Source: Colletotrichum lupini (taxonomy: Eukaryota > Ascomycota > Sordariomycetes > Glomerellales > Glomerellaceae). Taken from it: a DNA stretch of 64,000 bases. Location: positions 4,774,001 to 4,838,000 of the forward strand of contig NC_064678.1 in NCBI RefSeq assembly GCF_023278565.1, read 5' to 3'. Under the pieces are notes generated by a model, which had not been told where the DNA came from, did no database searches, and saw only the letters and a program-made list of their open reading frames with translations. The translations under genes and the position numbers were made by a program. Positions 59,534 to 64,000 of the stretch are shown here, in pieces (the stretch's first letter is position 1; the number at the start of each line of letters is the position of its first letter).

Positions 59534-61217
59534 GGTTGAGGATGGGGAAGGATGCGGGACTTAGGTATGTAACGTTCCCCCTCGAGAGGATGATGATGAT
59601 GATGTCTGAGTTGCCTGTTTGGCGCTTCCCCGATAGTGTCGGGCCGAACGAAGGATGATGGGTTTCTATATGAGCAGTGGAGTTCCATCGGCTTTCATGG
59701 CAGTTGAGAGGCGTCTTATGTATTATTCACTCAACGTGTCTCGAAAGATCGCGGTGAGATCCAATCATAGGATAGAGACGCCACTGTTTATCCGCGTTCC
59801 TTCGGCATTCAACTACCCAGGTGCCCCGGCCGTCTTGGAGCGGAATAATCGACGAAAAAGATGGGCTAAGAGCTAAGACGGAAGGTTTTCAGGCTTAGGC
59901 CGGCCGGGTTTGTTCTTTATTAGACTTTGTGCACTGCGATGTGGATTCCGGCTCCGGGGGCTGTGCCGCACCGTTCCGGACAGGACCTCAGCGGCGGCCG
60001 GTCCGTTAGTTCGAGGGGTACGCGGAGGTGCTGGGGAACACGTAAATATCAAAACAGGCATCAAGTCATGTTCTTCAACTCTCGTGCCGGAAACTGCTAA
60101 GAGTGCCGCATCACACTAGTGACGGAATTCCCTAATCAAACGAGCTTGGAAATTCCCCATTTTACTGGAGATTGAAATTTCCCTGCTGCCTTGATTACTT
60201 CTGTTCTGATTTTAGTCTACTTGCCCTAGAAATTGACGATGCTAAACCAAACAACTCTCGAGTCCGGTCCTGGTAAGTCATATATGATCAGATATAGCAG
60301 TCCATTCAAAAGAACCTCTTTGTAGCAATAGCAGTCAGGTTTGCCTCGAGTCTCATTAATCGCTTTAGACATCTCTCAACTACTTCCTTGAGGGTATCCA
60401 GGTGTCAAACACGACTCTCCATCGCGACTTCAACCAATTTCTTGTGCTGCGACAATATTTTCCTACTCAAATATCTTGATCTACCAAACCATTGCTATTT
60501 CCAAGAGACCCTGAATTGTTTACTTAGCGCTGTCGCTTTTCGTGGTTGTAGAGGCGTCAGAAGGATGAGGCAGTGCTCCAGCAAGCGGCACGGTGACTGG
60601 GAACTTCGATGGAAAGCCACTGATGCTTCATGGTTACAGTGATCATTCTAAACCGAAGGAACTTTGTAATCATTCGAAAACAACGCCGTATTCCGTAAGG
60701 CAATGTACCCGAACATTGGAGATCAACTTAGGGGATGGGGAAGCCAGCCCCCCAGGAACCCAAAAAGGCGACTCCCGTTCGGGGCCGGGCCGGGATCCAC
60801 TCTTTCCGGATAGATTCCCACATGGATCCGGCAGTTCCGAAATTAGAAACAGTCGGTGCCTGCTCGCTTCTTGAATAAGCCCCAATGCCGCTTTGAGCAG
60901 AGATCTCCCTCAAGCCACCAGGAATCTCCCAGATACACTGCTGTGTAGGGGCATGCACGATCCATCCTTGAGGAAGCGACCAAGATATCGCGAAAAGAAC
61001 AACCCGTTTCTGAGTATTATTGGGTCACACCTCTACAAATCTGGATATTCTACGCCGTTACTCCACAAATATGCTTTCTAGCACTCACTCCCACGCGAGA
61101 ACCGAGGGTTCGATTCATTAGTCCTGAGGTGACCCCATGGCCTTCAGGAGTACCTTATGCCGAGGGCCTGACGTCGTCAATCCCACGAGCAGTCGAATAT
61201 GACACAAACTGGATTGC
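59534..61217. other. intergenic, no gene seen
   Basis: About 1.7 kb. Frames are under 95 residues with no domain. A box B-like GGTTCGATTC near 61108 has no matching box A. Confidence 0.5.
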
Positions 61218-62583
61218 CTACCACTGGATCTCAGCGATACCGACCTGAAGGGTCTCAAAGTTCTGGAGCAACCGTTAGTACCACGGACATCGTCACTGAC
61301 GGAATAATATGGCGGAAACATACCATAATAGCGACCTTGTCCTTGAAGAACGTCTCGCCAAAGTTTCCAATGAACCTGTCGCCGGTCGCCATGGCGCGCA
61401 CATTCAGAGCGCACCTCCCGTCCGGCAGCGTCTCGACGTAGTGCTTCGGCGTGTTGGTCCAGACCTTGTCTTGTCCAGCAAACTTGTAGCTCACGGTGGG
61501 GAACGAGGCGACGTTGCCGCAGTCGACGGAGTACATGGACTGGTTGCCGTTATTGATGATGGTGGGGTCCTCGAGCGTGAGCGGCTGGCCGCCCGTCAGG
61601 TTAACGAGCTTGTCGTACGCGTTGGGGGTCAGTGGGATGCCGCGCCCGTACGAGGCGTGGTCGAAGATGGAAGCTTTGCCCGAGCTGTTGGACGTGGGTT
61701 CCGTGGGCTGCAGCTCGTCGCCGATCCAGAGCGAGTCGAGGGGCGTGGCCCAGTAGTTGTACAAACCCGGAGAGTACTCAAAGGCAAGCGTGTTGACGTC
61801 GGGGAAGACGTAGTTTGCGTACCAGTAAATCTCGCTGTCCTTGACGACCTGGTCGATGATGCCGCCAAAGGACTGGAGGCCGTCGCTGCCACCGCAGGTG
61901 GGTTTCATGGACTCTTCGTAGCAGTAGACGAAGCTGATGGTCGGGTTCTTCCATTGGCCGGCCTTCCACTGCTGGTAGAATGGCGACTGGAAAGAAGCTG
62001 GAAACGAGTCAGTTCAAAGTGTCATATGAGAAGCTTCATCTACAACTCTTGATCACGTACCATTGTCACCCTTGAAAACAGGGGAGAGACCCAAAACTCC
62101 AGTGAAGGGGTACGGGAAAGCAGAGAGATCAAAGTTGGTATCAGAGAACTGCATGATGGAGTTTGAAGTCACCGGGCCGATCTGGACAGCATCTTGCGCA
62201 TAGTCGACCGTGAGAGGCTCCCAGAAGAAGAAGTGGTTGGGCAGCCAAGTGCGGCTAGGAAAACGCTTAGATGCGTCTCGGTGAGATGTCGACTTGGCCG
62301 GGTCGTAGTAGAGCTGCTGCGCGTTGAGGCAGGCCGCGGGGTCGTTTTCTTCTCCGTAGCACTTGGGCGAGAGGATGTACTGGCTGATCCAGGTCCAGTC
62401 CACAAAGATGGGGATTTCCTGAGGAGGATTACCGATCTTCTGGTGGGAGAGGAAACCGAACTGGTTCCAGGTGAGTTGCATATCGAAACGATCGGCGGCC
62501 CAGCTGCGAGGGGCCCTCATCTTGCCTGCTTCAGTAGAGCCGGCCAAGAGTGGCAGCAGTACTGCAAACTTGGAGAGCTGCAT
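61218..62583 (-). CDS. secreted pepsin-fold protein lacking catalytic motifs
   Basis: Exons are 62583-62061, 61997-61324 and 61262-61218 (413 residues). The N-terminus MQLSKFAVLLPLLAGSTEAG is a typical signal peptide, so this ATG is preferred over an upstream in-frame ATG at 62727. The protein follows the eukaryotic aspartic-protease plan (QKIGNPPQEIPIFVDWTW in the first lobe, TGVLGLSPVF, then a second lobe with SIFDHASYGRG and a final VGIAEIQW). However, the first DTG position reads DWT and the second reads DHA, so neither active-site Asp-Thr-Gly motif is intact. Hence it is probably not a protease; binding or inhibitory roles are possible. Several Asn-x-Ser/Thr sites (for example NSS, NLT, NQS) suggest glycosylation. 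Fold assignment is moderately sure. Confidence 0.72.
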
Positions 62584-63903
62584 CTTGTCGATGTTATGGA
62601 ATGGATCTCGGAGCAAGCGCTTGGCAGGAGGATGAAGGTCTATTGTGAGAAATGGGTGAGGGAAAGGAGTGAGCTGATGAGTTTGAAGATGCCACAAGAC
62701 TGTGATCAGGTCCTCCTTCTTAAACATTTCCTCTCTTCGGAGGTGGTCCCGAGGAAGTCTGGCAGTCAGCGTGGCCCTGATCTCCGTTTCCGTCCCCTCT
62801 CGGAGGCTTCAGTGTCATTGAACAAAACTCCAATTCGGGAGAACAAGAAGGTTTATTTTTGCGGAGTGACTAGTGGCCAAGCCACCTTGGTCTCCGTGAG
62901 ATCGACAGCACTCGTCTTGCATCTCGCCTGGGTTCTCCATGTCTCTTTGTTTTGAATGTGAGTGAAGCCTAACGACATATGTGCGGTCAGAATCATGGGG
63001 ACGAAGGAAGAAATGAACAGGAGTAGTAAACGACTTCACCAAAGTTGCCGCATACCCGACAATCTGGGACGAGGTTCCACTGCCGGAGACATACCCCCGC
63101 ATCTCTTTCGAGACTACTGTTGTTGTCGCGATGTCGTCATGGTAGCACACGACATCAAACAGGAACCCCTACCACGGATCTCGATCCAATCAAGCTGTCA
63201 ACGCTCGTGTGCGTCGCGCTCATGAAGTTTCCCGAAGACCGATGCCATGGTTAACTCCATCGACGCAGGAAACTAAGGAGCATCTGGGGAACAGCCTTCT
63301 GTCGTTTCAACGGCTGCGGATCAATCACTCGCCACGCGCTGGCCCTCCTAGTCACCGCCGTGGTCGTCCAGTGTTCCATGGAGAACCTCCGGTGACTCTA
63401 AAGGAGAAGCGGATGGCGCCTGGAAGTGGTCCTTTGGGTATCCGTGCCATCTCCTTAGCATCTCTTGTTACTATCGGAGCGGTTCCACGCTTCAAGGCTA
63501 CGAGATGAATCTTCTCTGGAACACCATCCAGCACGGCTGGAGACTGACATCGTCATCTCGGTCGTGAGAGTTCATCGCCACTTTGCATCACGGTTTGCAA
63601 CTTTTTGCCATCACGGATTCAGTTTGCAATGTTCGATATAAGACTTGGTCTTCGAGGAGGCTGAAAAGTGCTTCCAGAAGGTCATCAACAAGCTTCTCGG
63701 CGCATTCGGTCGTCAAAGGTTCTCGTGAGCATCTCGCCGGTTGACCGGCCTCATTCAAATCAAAAGATATTTTACTTTTACTCACCAAAGCCCAGCTTTT
63801 TGCCAAGACTAATTGCTCTCTGCTTTCGCTAAAATCACGACAACTACCGTCTCTTACTCATCTCATCATATTACTCATATTTATCCACATCGCTATTACC
63901 AAC
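62584..63903. other. intergenic, no gene seen
   Basis: About 1.3 kb of divergent promoter space between the pepsin-fold gene and the start of the gene at the right edge. The last 80 bases are pyrimidine-rich, as in a fungal leader. Confidence 0.5.
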
Positions 63904-64000
63904 ATGGAGGTTATCACTCTTCTCCAAGGAGACGAAGACTCCCACCTTACACCATTCTTCATGTGCCACGCCATCTCAGGGCTCGCACTACCCTTTCTCC
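63904..64000 (+). CDS. 5' end of a gene cut by the window edge
   Basis: An ATG in good context (ACCAACATGG) after a CT-rich leader opens a frame for 32 codons (MEVITLLQGDEDSHLTPFF...) with no stop before the edge. The last residues are hydrophobic. I do not recognise the family, and the frame is too short to exclude chance. Confidence 0.4.
   Translation, partial: MEVITLLQGDEDSHLTPFFMCHAISGLALPFL

Noticed and set aside
61100..61120. box B-like GGTTCGATTC
   Set aside because: No box A at a suitable distance and no stem pairing; likely chance.

Overview
This window is nuclear DNA of a filamentous ascomycete (Pezizomycotina; a Sordariomycete is my best guess). Nearly every gene needs short GT-AG introns (about 50-130 bases) to read correctly. 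The gene set is typical: an Osh3-type oxysterol-binding protein, an ArfGAP, a mitochondrial carrier, ribosomal protein eL22, a Zn2Cys6 regulator and a polyketide synthase-peptide synthetase hybrid. Exon models were built by hand from splice signals, reading phase and protein motifs. No searches were run, so family names rest on visible motifs.

Left part (1-29 kb), mostly housekeeping. After about 2.4 kb with no recognisable gene come an Osh3-like lipid-transfer protein (minus), a divergently placed NPF- and Gln-rich ArfGAP with a UBA domain (plus), a group II PLP-dependent decarboxylase (plus), a tandem pair of tRNA-like Pol III units, a TMEM19/DUF92 membrane protein (minus), a mitochondrial carrier (plus), eL22 (minus), an NmrA/isoflavone-reductase-like protein (plus), an ADGF/ADA2-type adenosine deaminase (minus) and a small UPF0390/DUF2462 protein (minus).

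Centre (29.7-41.9 kb). One ten-exon gene encodes a 3,885-residue hybrid synthase read as KS-AT-DH-(no methyltransferase)-ER-KR-ACP-C-A-PCP-R*. The enoylreductase keeps its NADPH-binding motif, and no trans-enoylreductase gene is seen nearby. The terminal reductase-like domain has Arg where the SDR catalytic Lys is expected, which suggests Dieckmann-type release (a tetramic acid) rather than reduction. Its promoter side holds a cluster of phased TCCG elements.

Right part (42-64 kb), gene-poor and accessory. It holds an NAD(P)-binding gene broken by one in-frame stop, a 922-residue Zn2Cys6 transcription factor, a flavin monooxygenase with 25- and 21-base exons and a hydrophobic C-terminus, a secreted pepsin-fold protein that lacks both catalytic DTG motifs, and the first codons of a gene running off the right edge. 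The synthase, regulator and monooxygenase could form a loose or decayed secondary-metabolite locus, but about 7 kb without genes separates them from one another, so this is inference.
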